DNA from: Cephalopachus bancanus
Taxonomy: Eukaryota > Chordata > Mammalia > Primates > Tarsiidae
Direction: 5' to 3'
DNA length: 64,000 bases
Assembly: GCA_027257055.1 (NCBI GenBank)
Contig: JAPVLO010000620.1
Location: forward strand, 930,001 to 994,000
The position numbers and the translations under genes are program-made. Numbering within the stretch: the first letter of the stretch is position 1; every line of letters starts with the position of its first letter. Shown piece by piece: positions 47,880 to 60,077 of this stretch. The notes below the pieces were generated by a model. The model was not told the origin of the DNA. It did no database searches and worked only from the letters and a program-made list of their open reading frames with translations.

Positions 47880-47938
47880 GGACTGCCCAGCCTCCAGAAC
47901 TGTGAGCAATAAATTTTTGTTGTTTATAAATTACCCTG
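47842..47938 (+). mobile_element. MaLR LTR 3' end fragment
   Basis: CCCAGCCTCCAGAACTGTGAG then AATAAATTTTTGTTGTTTATAAATTACCC matches the MLT1/MST LTR end, including its poly(A) signal. Confidence 0.85.
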
Positions 47939-47940
47939 TT

Positions 47941-48115
47941 GGCTGGGCATGGTGGCTAATGCCTATAATCCCAGCACTTTGAGTGGCCAAGGCGAGAGGA
48001 TAGCCTAAGTTCAGGGGTTTGAGGCCAGTAGGTTGAGGCTGCAGTAGGTGTTGAGTGTGCCACTGCACTCCACCCTGGGTGACAGAGTGAGATTCCAACA
48101 CAAAAATAAAAAATA
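47941..48115 (+). mobile_element. Alu with large internal deletion
   Basis: GGCTGGGCATGGTGG start; jumps from GGTTTGAGGCCAG to TAGGTTGAGGCTGC, so most of the linker region is lost. Confidence 0.87.
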
Positions 48116-48118
48116 CTC

Positions 48119-48378
48119 TGGATTGCCTGAGCCTGTGTGTTCGAGACCCACCTGGGCAATTTGGTGAGACCTCATCTCTACAATAAATCAAAAAATTAGC
48201 CAGGCGTAGTAGCGCGCGCCTGTAGTTCCAGCTGCTTGGAAGACTGAGGCAGAAGCATCGCCAGAGCCCAGCAGGTTGAGGCTGCAGTGGCTGGGAGCGG
48301 CCACTGCACTCCAGTCTGGGCGACAGAGTGAGACTCCAACTCTAAAAAAAAATAAATAAAATAAATAAATAAATATAA
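48119..48378 (+). mobile_element. 5'-truncated Alu
   Basis: Begins at GGATTGCCTGAGCC within the left arm; (AAAT)n tail. Confidence 0.88.
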
Positions 48379-48498
48379 ATTAAAAATACACAATGCTTGA
48401 AAAAAACAGGAAGACAGTGTTTACACTACTGTTTTAATTGATTTATCCTCCTAGAAAGCAATTTGTCATTATGTGAACAGTGCTTAAGTCAATATTCT

Positions 48499-48633
48499 TA
48501 TTTTGTTATATTTAATAGAGACAGGCTCTTGCTATGGTGTCCATGCTGGTCTTAAACTCCTGGCTGCTAGTGATCCTCCTTCCTGAGGCTCCCAAAGTGC
48601 TGTGGTTATGGACATGAGCCATCATGCCCAGTC
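48499..48633 (-). mobile_element. Alu left monomer only, with target duplication
   Basis: Perfect 13-bp duplication AAGTCAATATTCT (48486-48498 and 48634-48646). FLAM-like. Confidence 0.92.
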
Positions 48634-48671
48634 AAGTCAATATTCTAATAGAAAATAATGATGTTGCCATC

Positions 48672-49361
<690 letters not shown>

Positions 49362-49638
49362 TGTGGTATTGTAATTTTAGAGGTGGAACATACAGTATCA
49401 TTGACAATTATGTTTATAGAGAGTTTATGCCAAGAAAAATTAAGAAAAGAAATAGAAATATCTATGCTAGTAATTTCTTTGGGTGGTGAATCTAGATTTT
49501 CTTCTCTCCTCTGTTTGTTTTTGCAGTTTCCTAATCTTTTCTAAATATTATGGTCCACTTTCATAATTTTAAAGCCTTAATGCAAGGTTAGTGGGAGAAA
49601 GTAAAATGCAAACAGGAAAATTCAAGAGAATGAAAAAA
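49362..49638. other. Unique AT-rich DNA
   Basis: No repeat or exon recognised. Confidence 0.4.
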
Positions 49639-49937
49639 GGCCTGACTCGGTGGCTCAGCCTGTAATCCCAGTACTTTGGGAGGCTGAGGTGAGTGAATTG
49701 CCTGAGCCTGCGAGTTTGAAACCAGCCTGGGCAACCTGGTGAGACCTCATCTCTACAACAAATCAAAAAATTAGCTGGGTATGGTAGTGTGCACCTGTAG
49801 TTCCGGCTATTTGAAAGGCTGAAGTGGAGGATTGCTTGAGCCCAGCAGGTCGTCGCTGCGGTGGCTGTGAACATACCACTGCACTCCAGCCTGGGTGACA
49901 GAGTAAGACTCTAACTCAAAAAAAAAAAAAAAAAAAA
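49639..49937 (+). mobile_element. Alu, full-length
   Basis: GGCCTGACTCGGTGGCTCAGCC start, 21-base A-tail. Confidence 0.93.
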
Positions 49938-50330
49938 GGAATAAAAAATTTTTTTTTCAATTGAAGAGGATGGCTTTGGGGAGGTTAAATAAACCCAGAA
50001 TCTATTGTGAGTATCTTGGGGGTTGGTCAGAAAAAGATGTTGGCAGTAAGATAGGTTAGCGAAAGAAGAAGCAGTTGGTGAGGTTATGACTTGGAAAATT
50101 GGATTAAGAAATAATCGAACATACATGGCACAAACCCAAAAGGAATTGAGTTTATAGAGTTCTGTCAGTCAAAGAGAACAGAAAGTAAAAAATGAAACAT
50201 TTAGCAGAATATATTAACCCAGTGATCACTTAAATAACAAGCAGGCTGGGAATATATGTAAATACTCTTGTAGATGTTGCATAATACACATATTTAAGTT
50301 AATCCATAGACCACAAAATCAAGGATTTGG
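49938..50330. other. Unique DNA, nothing recognised
   Basis: No repeat or exon recognised. Confidence 0.4.
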
Positions 50331-50626
50331 TGCTTCGTTGGTTTGTGAGTCAAAATCTCATTCTGCTGCCCAGGCTGGAGTACAGTGGCACGATTACGGC
50401 TCACTGCAGCCTCGACCTCCTGGGCTCAGGTGATCCTCCTTCCTCAGCCTCCGAGTAACTAGGACTACAGGCACGTGCCATCAGGCCCAGTTAATTTTTT
50501 AAATTTTTTGTAGAGATAAGTCCTCACCACGTTGCTCAGGGTAGTCTTGATTCTCAGGCTCAAGCAATCCTCTAGCTTCAACCTCGCAAAGTGCTGGGAT
50601 TACAGGCGTGAGCTATCACACCTGGC
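50331..50626 (-). mobile_element. Old Alu, AluJ-like
   Basis: AGCTCACTGCAGCCTCG-type right arm (GGCTCACTGCAGCC) and linker TAAATTTTTTGTAGAG. CAAGGATTTGG / CAAGGATTTTG flank it. Confidence 0.9.
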
Positions 50627-51689
50627 CAAGGATTTTGTTTTTTACATGGAGTGGAATATAAGCACAACTGGAAATTAATCTTGGAGTATTCTGTTAGGTT
50701 TTTTTTTTGTCTCTATTTAGAATTAATATAATGCCACCTCTGTGATTGGAGAGCATAAGAGGGGATGGACACCACATCTGGTGCTTGCTTTCTCTCTCTG
50801 GGAGCCGATTACAGTCAGGAGACAATGGTGAACCTTTGCGGTAACACCCCCAGGAAGTGTGCATGATTTCAGCTTTCTCTTTCCTGCTTCTTTGTCCTCC
50901 CTTACCCCTTCCTTTTCTCCTCTGACCTCTCTTCCTCCTTTCCCCCTTCCTCCCTCTCCTCTCTCTCCTTTTCTATTCTTCTTTTTTCTCTCATCTCCCC
51001 CCACTTTCCTTACCGCTGGTTTGTATTTCCTCTCTTGCAATCCCCTCTTTCTGTGTTTTATTTTCTCTTTCCTTCCCTAGCTCCCCCATTTCTCTGGCCT
51101 CCCTCATCACTGCTGTGTTGTTTTGTCCTCACCCCTCGCCTTCCCTAAAGAAAGAAAAAAGAAAGAAAGTGTGTGCCATTTCAAAACACAACAAAGGGGC
51201 TGTGTCAATTGGAAGGATCTAGGGAGGGACTTCCTTCCCCTCGGACTTTGTAAATTCAGCCATGTTCCCTCTGTGTGACTCGTCCCCAAATTAAAATTGA
51301 TTTGTACTTCGGTACAGAAAGCTATAGGTTGAGTACCTTTAAGAAGTGTTCAATGCTGAGTATGAAAACTTAAAAATCAGAGAGATGTGACAGTACAACA
51401 GTAAGAGTTGTTTTGAAACTGTAAGTCAAGGTAACAGAAAAGTTCTGCTTTCGATATCTGTCCTGGTGTAACTTGGAGACAAAGCTAAGCCAAAACAAAC
51501 ATATCGGTAGCTTAGCACGCCAGCATACTTCCTCACACCCAGTAGGGTGGCCCATGACATGAAAAATGGATGATTCTTGTCTGACTGAGCCTCAGGCTGT
51601 CAGTTTTTCTCTGTCCTCTAATTATAAGCATTCCTTTGATCAGTCCCTGCCACCCTATACTAGTCTCTCTTCAGGGGATAACTTATCCA
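50627..51689. other. Unique DNA containing a polypyrimidine tract
   Basis: 50873-51078 is nearly all C and T on the plus strand, with short purine breaks. Frames across it on both strands are low-complexity artefacts. The rest is unrecognised. Confidence 0.6.
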
Positions 51690-52012
51690 CATTCATGGCA
51701 ATGTACTGAATAAATATGTATCAAGCACCGACTATGAACTAGGCAATAGGACACACCAAGCACACACTGACCATGACCCAGAAAAAAAGACTTGAGCAAC
51801 AACAACGTAGTGTTGTGCTCTACTAAAGATCAACACGAATCACAGCGAGAGCAGAAAGAAGGGAATGACACAGCAGAACAGTCTTCATAAAAAGAGATAT
51901 AGCTAGAGGATGGCCAAAATGTGCCAGGGCGGAAATGACAATTTCGGGCAAAGGGAACAACAGAGGCAAAGACACAGAAATATGACACAGCACAGCATGT
52001 CCTAGAAAAGTA
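51690..52012 (-). mobile_element. LINE-2-like fossil
   Basis: ATGTATCAAGCACCGACTATGAACTAGGC resembles antisense L2 (attgagcacctactatgtgcc). Later GGGCAAAGGGAACAACAGAGGC resembles another L2-region phrase. Assignment is tentative. Confidence 0.5.
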
Positions 52013-52017
52013 CAAGA

Positions 52018-52772
<755 letters not shown>

Positions 52773-52886
52773 GAAAAAATTTAGTATGGAGGAAATTAAG
52801 AAGGTATAAGGTGGTGCAATGATATGAGGTTGGAGATAAAGAAGTAGAAAAAAGAGATCTTCTAAGCCTTGATAGTGAGTCTCAAC

Positions 52887-53017
52887 TTTTTTTTTTAAAT
52901 AGCGACAGGGTCTCACAATGTTGCCCAGGCTGGTCTTGAACTTCTGACCTCAAGCAATCCTCCCACCTCTGCCTCCCACAGTGCTGGAACTGCAGGAGAG
53001 AGCTACTGCACACTGCC
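52887..53017 (-). mobile_element. Alu left monomer only
   Basis: T-run, AAATAGCGACAGGGTCTC to CTACTGCACACTGCC. FLAM-like. Confidence 0.85.
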
Positions 53018-53055
53018 AAGTTTCAGCTTTATTCACTATGCATTGAAAGCCAGTA

Positions 53056-53496
53056 AAGCTGCGTGCGGTAACTCATACCTGTAATCCCAGCCCTTTGGAA
53101 GGCCAAGGTGAGAGGATCACCTGAGCCCAGGGTTCGAGACCAGCTTGGGAAACTTGGCGAGAACTTGTCTCTTATGATAAATCAAAAAAATCAGCTGGTC
53201 AGCCAGGCTCGGTGGCTCAGCCTGTAATCCCAGCACTTTGGGAGGCTGAGGTGAGTGGATTGCCTGAGCCCGCAGGTTCAAGACCCGCCTGGGCAACTTG
53301 GCAAGACCTCATCTCTACAATAAAACCAAAAAAAAATTAGCCGGTTGTGGTAGCACGCACCTGTAGTTCCAGCTACTCGGAAGGCTGAGGCGGAAGGATC
53401 ACTGGAACCCAGCAGGTCGAGGCTGCGGTGGCCGGGAGCGGCCACTGCACTCCAGTCTGGGCGACAGAGTAAGACTCTAGTACAACAAAAAAAAAA
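53056..53496 (+). mobile_element. Trimeric Alu, second half of young type
   Basis: A diverged left monomer (53056-53200) runs through AATCAGCTGGTCAG into a complete young-type Alu from GCCAGGCTCGGTGG. No A-tail lies between. Either a trimer or an Alu inserted within a decayed one. Confidence 0.7.
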
Positions 53497-53560
53497 GTTG
53501 GCATTCACTCGATGGTTCAAACATACATCTAATAATGACATATTGGTTTTGTTGTTGTTT

Positions 53561-54090
53561 TATTTGTTTGTTTTTTGAGTCAGTTTCACTCTGTTGCCCA
53601 CGCAGGAGTACAGTGGCCCTCTCTGTCCTTCTGCCTCAGTCTCCAAGTAGCTGGAACCACAAACGTGCACCACTGCGTCCAGTTAATTTTTTTTTTTAAT
53701 CAATATTTTTTATTATGGTTTTGTGGGGTACAGTTAAGGGTTAGGTGTACAATTACGTTTCATTCAGGCACCCTGTTGATAAGAGGTGTTTCTCCGTCCC
53801 CAGCCAGATATTTGCTACTGTTAATGCCATTCCCCCCCCCCGTTTTTTTTTTACTTATTGTAGAGACAAGGTCTTGCCATGTTGCTCAGACTGCTCTTGA
53901 ATCCCTGAGTACAGGTAATCCTCTCGTCTCTGCCTCTCAAAATGCTGGGATTACAGGTACGAGCCACCCCGCCCGGTCGTTTTTTTTTTTTTTTTTTTAC
54001 TTATTGTAGAGTGGAGGTCTTGCCAAGTTGACCAGGCTGGTCTCCAACCCCTGGACTCAGGCAGTCCTCTTGCCTCTGCCTCCCAAAGTG
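53561..54090 (-). mobile_element. Alu, probably trimeric, split by an L1 3' end
   Basis: Right monomer 53561-53689, left monomer 53842-53978, second left monomer 53979-54090 preceded by an expanded 20-base T-run. The second left unit is truncated at CCCAAAGTG. Confidence 0.72.
53690..53830 (-). mobile_element. LINE-1 3' end inserted in an Alu
   Basis: T-run then TATTATGGTTTTGTGGGG, TACAGTTAAGGGTTAGGTG and CATTCAGGCACCC: about 140 bases of antisense L1 3' terminus. A run of ten C follows at 53832-53841. Confidence 0.9.
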
Positions 54091-54167
54091 ATTACGTTAT
54101 TCTATACGTGTTTAGCTCTCCTTTATCAAAACTAGAAAAGAGAGTGCTAAATTTTACATTTTTTCTA

Positions 54168-54487
<320 letters not shown>

Positions 54488-54490
54488 GTT

Positions 54491-54790
54491 GGCCCGGCTT
54501 GGTGGCTCAGCCTGTAATCCCGCGCTTTGGGAGGCCAAGGTGAGTGAATTCCTGAGCCCGCAGGTTTGAGACCTGCCTGGGCAACTTGGCGAGACCTCAT
54601 CTCTACAATAAAACAAAAAAATTAGCCGGGTGTGGTAGCGCATGCCTGTAGTACCAGCTACTGGAAAGGCTGAGGCGGAAGGATCACCGGAGCCCAGCAG
54701 GTCAAGGCTGCGATGGCCGGGAGCTGCCACTGCACTCCAGTCTGGGCAACAGACAGAGTGAGACGCCAACTCAAAAAACAAACAAACAAA
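54491..54790 (+). mobile_element. Young Alu
   Basis: GGCCCGGCTTGGTGGCTCAGCC start; tail (AAAC)n. Three bases separate it from the previous Alu tail. Confidence 0.93.
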
Positions 54791-55194
54791 ATGTTTATGT
54801 CTTACCCAGATGTAGGCCAAAATTAGTGTTTCTGATCGGTATATAGGCCTCCTGCAAAGAGTCAATCAGAAAACCTGTCCTCGATGAACAGAACATCTTA
54901 GGGCTCCTCCATCCTCAACAATATATGAAATTCAAGTAAGCTGCAATATTTTGTATAAAGTCCAAAGAAAGAAATATAGCACGGAAGAGTCCATGACAGA
55001 GGACTCAGTGGGTGTGACCAGAAAGAACTAGATATCACTTCCACTCACATTCCATGGGCTGCAGCTTCCTTGTAAGGCTGTCTCCAACTGCAAGGCAAGG
55101 TGGGAAATGTATTCTCTTGATGCATAAGAGAAGAAAATGAATTCTGTGAGTTACTAGCCAATCCATGCCACACTTGTATTAAAAAAAGAAAAGA
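54791..55194. other. Unique DNA, nothing recognised
   Basis: No repeat or exon recognised. Confidence 0.4.
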
Positions 55195-55485
55195 GGCTAG
55201 GCGCAGTGGCTCACGCCTGTAATCCAAGCACTTTGGGAGGCCAAGGTGAGAGGATTGCTTGAGTTCACAGGTTAGAGATCAGCCTGGGCAACTTGGTGAG
55301 ACCTCATCTCTACAATAAATCAAAAAATTAGCTGGGCATGGTGGCATGCACCTGAAGTTCCAGCTACTTGGGAGGCTGAGGTGGAAGGATTGCCTGGCTC
55401 TAGCAGGTCGAGGCTGCGGTGGCCATGAGTGTGCCACTGCACTCCATCTGGGCAACAGAGTGAGACCCCAACTCAAAAAAAAAAA
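55195..55485 (+). mobile_element. Alu, full-length
   Basis: GGCTAGGCGCAGTGG start and 11-base A-tail. Confidence 0.93.
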
Positions 55486-55569
55486 GGTCTTCATCCTCCA
55501 GGTTATGGAGAGATTGGGCTTTACTGATGTATATTAACCTTTAGCTTTCCTATCTAAAAAGAGAAGTGA

Positions 55570-55826
55570 TTTCCCACATGGTGGCTCACACCTGTAATCC
55601 CAGACTTTGGGAAGTGGAGGTGAGAGGATTGCCTTAGACCAGCCTAGGCAACTTGGCAAGACCTTGTCTCTAAAATAAATTTTAAAATGAGCCAGGCATG
55701 GTGGCGTGCACCTGTTGTTCCAACTTCTTGGAAGGCTGAGGTGGAAGGATCACCTGAGCCCTACACTCCAGCCTGAATGACACAGTGAGACTCCAACTCA
55801 AAAAAAAAATTAAATTAAATTAAATT
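55570..55826 (+). mobile_element. Alu with two deletions
   Basis: Head shortened (CCCACATGGTGG), right arm lacks CAGCAGGTCGAGGCTGCGG; (TTAAA)n tail. AAAAAGAGAAGTG / AAAAGAGAAAGG flanks. Confidence 0.88.
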
Positions 55827-56224
55827 AAAAGAGAAAGGCAACCCATCCGAGCAGAGTACAGAAGTAACCTCTGTCCTGACTTGGACAGACAGCCATCCCA
55901 TGCCATCATAGGCAGCCTTAAGATAGCTCCCCACACCCCTCACCTCCTGGAATTTACACTCTTGTTTAATCCCTTCCCCTTAAGTGTGGGTGGACTTAAT
56001 GTCCAGATCGTATGGTAACTCTATGTTTATTATTCTGAGGAATTGCCAAACTGCTTTTCTAAAGTGTCTGCAGCATTTTACAATCCAGCTGAACTACTTC
56101 TTATCTATGGAACCAAATGCAAATTATTTAACCTGAGTTTTCCATCACTTATAAAATATTAGTCATCATTTTTAGTTTCAAAAATAATTCCTGCAGATCA
56201 TATGGGGCAGAAAGAAAAATAAAG
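55827..56224. other. Unique DNA, nothing recognised
   Basis: No repeat or exon recognised; a short MIR-like phrase follows at 56225. Confidence 0.4.
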
Positions 56225-56266
56225 AGTAACATTTGTTGAGAACTTACATTCAGTACTGTTCTAGGG
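56225..56266 (-). mobile_element. MIR edge interrupted by an Alu
   Basis: AACATTTGTTGAGAACTTACATTCAGTACTGTTCTAGG reads as the antisense MIR start. Confidence 0.55.
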
Positions 56267-56549
56267 TTTTTTTGGTTGGTTGGTTTGTTTGTTTGTTTTT
56301 AAGTCAGAGTCTCATTCTGTCACCCAGGCTGCTGGAGTACAGCTCACCACAGCTTCAACCTCCTGGGCTCATGTGATCTTTCTCTCTCAGCCTCCTGAGT
56401 AGCTGGGACTACAGGTACCTGCCACCACACCCATCTAATTTTTTTAACTTTTTGTAGAGATGAGGCCTTGCTATATAGCCCAGACTGGTCTTGAACCCCT
56501 AGGCTCAAGCAATCCTCCTGCCTCATCCTTCTAAAGTGCTGGGATTACT
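56267..56549 (-). mobile_element. Old Alu lacking its first bases
   Basis: (GGTT)n(GTTT)n tail, AAGTCAGAGTCTCATTC; stops at GCTGGGATTAC, so about 25 bases of the Alu head are missing. Confidence 0.88.
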
Positions 56550-56817
56550 ACGATTTCACTAACTTGTCTATGGCAGAGTTGTCAGATAAGATACAGGACA
56601 CTGAGTTAAATTTAAATTTCAGATTAAAAAACTAAATAATTTTTTAGCATAATTATGTCCCATTCAGATCTTTGCCCAAGGTCTCATAGTATTCTGTACT
56701 ATTGTATGCTGGGCCTGGAAGCTAGGCAGTCTCACATTGGAACAGCTATGGTTGATTACAAGTAAATTCAAGCAGTTCTTGCAAGACAAATAAAGAAATT
56801 AAGAAGACATGGTACCC
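56550..56817 (+). repeat. Ancient repeat plus unique DNA
   Basis: 56578-56665 (GTTGTCAGATAAGATACAGG, TTAAATTTAAATTTCAG, AATAATTTTTTAGCATAA) matches half of a palindromic medium-reiterated element I recognise but cannot name surely. The rest is unrecognised. Confidence 0.5.
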
Positions 56818-56833
56818 ACAATAGTAAATTCTT

Positions 56834-57156
56834 TTTTTTTTTTTTTTTTGAGTTGGAGTCTCACTGTCACCCAGGCTGGAGAGCAGTGTCACACTCACAA
56901 CCATCCCAGTGTCGACCTGCTGGGCTCTGGCGATCCTTCCACCTCAGCCTTCAAATAGCTGGAATTACAGGTGCGCTACCATACCCTGCTAATTTTTTAT
57001 TTATTGTAGAGACAATAAATAAATAAATATAAATATAAATAAATGTTGTAGAGCCCACCAAGTTGCCTGGGCTGGTCTCGAACCTGCAGGCTCAGGCAAT
57101 CTACTTGCCTCGACCTACCAAGGTACTGGGATTACAGACTGAGCCACCAAGCCCAG
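56834..57156 (-). mobile_element. Alu with A-rich insertion in the linker
   Basis: Perfect 16-bp target duplication ACAATAGTAAATTCTT (56818-56833 and 57157-57172). A 34-base (AATA)n-like block at 57012-57045 sits between two copies of TTGTAGAG. Confidence 0.94.
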
Positions 57157-57284
57157 ACAATAGTAAATTCTTAATAAATGTTAGTTACTTTCTCAGTGAC
57201 TTTCTCCTGTGTTCCTTCATCCTCTACCCCCTTAACCATCAGAATTAAATCTACCCTTTTGGATGCTCATAGTAATTTAAATTT

Positions 57285-57888
57285 TTTTTTTTTTTTGAGT
57301 CGGAGATTCACTGTTGCTCAGGCTGGAGTGCAGTGGCAAGCTCATGGCCACTGCAGCCTTGACTCACTGGACTCAGGCGATCCTTCTGCCTCAGTCTCCC
57401 AAGTAACTGGAACTTCAGACATCGCATCCAGCTAATTTTCTTTTTTTTTTTTTTTTTTTTTTTGAGTTTGAGTCTCACTCTGTTGCCCAGGCTGGAGTAT
57501 AATGGCACACTCACAGTCACTGCAGCCTCAACCTGCTGGCCTTAGGTGATCCTTCCACTTCAGCCTTCCAAGTAGCTGGGACTACATGTGTGCGCCACCA
57601 GTCCTGGATAATTTTTTGATTTCTTGTAGAGATGAGGTCTCACCAAGTTGCCCAGGGTGGTCTCGAACTGCTGGGCTCAGGCAATCCTCTCGCCTCAGCA
57701 TCCCAAGGTACTGAGATTATAGGCTTGAGCCACTGCACCTGGCTACGTCCAGCTAATTTTTTAATTTATTATAGAGACAAGGTTTCGCCAAGTTGCCACA
57801 ACTGGTTTCGAACCCCTGAGCTCAGGCAATTCTCTTGCCTCGGCCTCCCAAAGTGCTGGGATTACAGGCATGAGCCACAGAGCTCAGC
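57285..57888 (-). mobile_element. Alu split by a nested Alu
   Basis: Right monomer 57285-57437; left monomer resumes at about 57745-57888 (TCCAGCTAATTTTTTAATTT to GAGCCACAGAGCTCAGC). Confidence 0.88.
57438..57744 (-). mobile_element. Alu nested in another Alu
   Basis: 20-base T-run; TCCAGCTAATTTT, which is host-Alu sequence, occurs on both sides as the target duplication. Ends CACTGCACCTGGC. Confidence 0.9.
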
Positions 57889-57989
57889 TATTCTTCTTCA
57901 TACTTATCGCTTTACTAGCTCCTTTTTGTCTAAGGTGATGGGTGTCGTTGTTGAATGATCATAATTCCTGAATTGAGGCTTTAATGAAA

Positions 57990-58259
57990 ATTTATTTATT
58001 TATTTATTTAGAATTGGAGTCTCACTCTGTCTTCTAGGCTGGAGTGCAGTGGCACGCTGATGGCCACTGCAGCCTGAACCTGCTGGACTTCCGCCTCAGC
58101 CTTCCAAGTAGCTGGAACTACAGGCTAATTTTTAAATTTATTTCAGAGATTAGATCTCACCAAGCTGTCCAAACTGTTCTCGAACCCATGACCTCAGGCA
58201 ATCCTCTCTCCTCGGCCCCCCAAAGTGCTGGGATTATAGACGTGAGCCACCGCGCCTGT
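57990..58259 (-). mobile_element. Alu with deletions
   Basis: (TTTA)n tail, AATTGGAGTCTCACTC; lacks GGCTCAGGCGATCC and the region after ACTACAGG. Ends CCGCGCCTG. Confidence 0.9.
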
Positions 58260-58267
58260 TCCAAAAA

Positions 58268-58561
58268 GGTTTTTTGTGTTTTTTTGAGTTGGAGTCTCAC
58301 TGTGTCGCCCAGACTGGAGTGCAGTCACGCTCCCGGCCACTGCAGCCTCTACCTGCTGGGCTCCGGCGATCCTTCTGCCTCAGCCTTCCAAGTAGCTGGA
58401 ACTACAGGCGCGCGCTACTACGCCTGGCTAATTTTTTAATTTTTTTGTAGAGATGAGGTCTCACCAAGTTGCCCAGGCGGGTCTCAAACCCACGGGCTCA
58501 GGCACTCCACTCACCTCAGCCTCCCAAAGCGTGGGATTACAGGCTGAGCCCCCGAGCCCGG
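58268..58561 (-). mobile_element. Young Alu
   Basis: T-rich tail, GAGTTGGAGTCTCACTGTG; ends GAGCCCCCGAGCCCGG. Confidence 0.93.
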
Positions 58562-58589
58562 TTTGAAAAGTTATTTAAATATAAATCTA

Positions 58590-58891
58590 GGCTGGGCGCG
58601 GTGGCTCAACCTGTAATCCCAGCACTTTGGGAGGCCGAGGCGAGAAGAATTCCCGAGCCCAGGGGTTCAAGACCAGCCTGGGCAATTTGATGAGACCTCA
58701 TCTCTACAATAAATCACAAAAACTAGCCGGGTGTGGTAGTGTGCATCTATAGTTCCAGTGACTTGGAAGACTGAAGCAGAAAGATCGCCTGAGCCCAGCA
58801 GGTTGAGTCTGCGGTGGCCGTGAGCGTGCTACTGTACTCCAGTCTGGGCGAAAGAGTGAGACTCCAACTCAATAATAATAAAAGAAATATA
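58590..58891 (+). mobile_element. Alu, head-to-head with the previous
   Basis: GGCTGGGCGCGGTGG start, (AATA)n tail; AAATATAAATCTA / AAATATAAGTCTA as target duplication. 28 bases separate the two Alu heads. Confidence 0.94.
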
Positions 58892-59062
58892 TAAATATAA
58901 GTCTACCATACCAGGTTATCATTAGAATACCAAACTCCTTGGAGAAAGTTGTAAAAAATAAACAATTACTTCATATGCAGAGCAGGAAAGTGAAAGTCCC
59001 TGTTCTCTCTGATTTGGCACTTGACCTCTAATTTTGTTCTTTAGAAAGAAGTTTTTCCTATG

Positions 59063-59512
59063 GAGGTTTAGCACAGTGGCTCATGCCTATAATCCCAGCA
59101 CTTTGAAAGTCTGAGGCAGGAGGATTGCTTGAGCCCAGAAGTTTGAGACCAAGCTACACAACATAGTGAGATCTTTTCTGTACAAAAAAAATCAAAAAAT
59201 TAGCCAGGGGTGGTGGCATGCTTATAGTCCCAGCAACTCAGGAGGCTGAGGCTGAAGGATTGCCTGAGTCCAGGAGTTCGAGATCAGTCTGGGCAACATA
59301 ATGAGCCCTCATCTTCACAAAGAATCAAAAAAATTAGCCAGATATGGTGGCGTGTGCCTGTAGTAGCAGCTACTGGGAAGGCTGAGGGGACTGGGAACTG
59401 AGAAGGAAGGTTACTTGAGCCCAGAAGTCTGAGTCTAAGGTGTGCAGTGATCATGCCACTGCACTCCAGCCTGGGTGACAGAGTAAGATCCTGACCCCAC
59501 CCCACCAAAAAA
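59063..59512 (+). mobile_element. Trimeric Alu with hybrid middle unit
   Basis: Left monomer to about 59210, a middle unit that starts like a right arm (CTTATAGTCCCAGCAACTC) and ends like a left arm (GTTCGAGATCAGTCTGGG), then a right arm. Tail CCCCACCCCACCAAAAAA. Confidence 0.75.
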
Positions 59513-59632
59513 GACTCTTTCACAGCTTACCAGGAGAATAAATAAATAAATGTCTGTGAAGATCAAGAAAACCCAGCTTGATTCAAACACTAAGCACATT
59601 AATTATATTCCTACATTAGGAATGCCAGTTGC

Positions 59633-59662
59633 AGCCGTGCTGCTCAGCCTGTAATCCCACGC
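59633..59662 (+). mobile_element. Isolated Alu head, 30 bases
   Basis: AGCCGTGCTGCTCAGCCTG then TAATCCCACGC equals the first bases of a young Alu with a small deletion. It stops abruptly and has no A-tail. Preceded by the duplication AGGAATGCCAGTTGC. Confidence 0.8.
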
Positions 59663-59780
59663 TCTCTCATTTTTGTCCTTGGATAGTTTTATTATCAAAG
59701 TTACACAGCTTTATAAAATGATTTAGCCAGCTCTTACTTTTCTATCTTCAGGAAGAGTTTGTAATAAAAGATTGGAATGA
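59663..59780 (+). other. Unique 118-bp segment inside a composite insertion
   Basis: AT-rich, not Alu, not recognised. Lies between the bare Alu head and a full Alu, all inside one 15-bp target duplication. Confidence 0.7.
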
Positions 59781-60060
59781 AGCCGGGCTCGTTGGCTCAG
59801 CCTGTAATCCTGCACCTTTGGGAGGCTGAGGTGAATGGATTGCCTGAGCCCGCGGGTTCAAGACCCGCGAGACCTCATCTCTACAATAAATCAAAAAATC
59901 AGCCGGGCATGGTAGCGCATGCCTGTAATTCCGGCTACTCGGAAGGCTGAGGCGGAAGGATCGCCGGAGCCCAGCGGGTCGAGGCTGCGGTGGCCGGGAG
60001 CGGCCCCTGCACTCCAGTCTGGGCGACAGAGCGAGACTCCAACTCAAAAAAAAAAAAAAG
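59781..60060 (+). mobile_element. Young Alu, right part of a composite insertion
   Basis: AGCCGGGCTCGTTGGCTC start, CpG-rich, with GACCCGCGAGACC (deletion larger than in its relatives), A-tail of 13. Followed by AGGAATACCAGTTGC (60063-60077), the mate of 59618-59632. Confidence 0.94.
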
Positions 60061-60077
60061 AAAGGAATACCAGTTGC

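Noticed and set aside
50859..51080. Open frames over the polypyrimidine tract
   Set aside because: Low-complexity Ser/Pro/Leu or Lys/Arg/Gly reads on opposite strands; composition artefact.
57285..57888. A further trimeric Alu
   Set aside because: TCCAGCTAATTTT is duplicated on both sides of the inner copy, which also has a T-tail, so it is one Alu nested in another.
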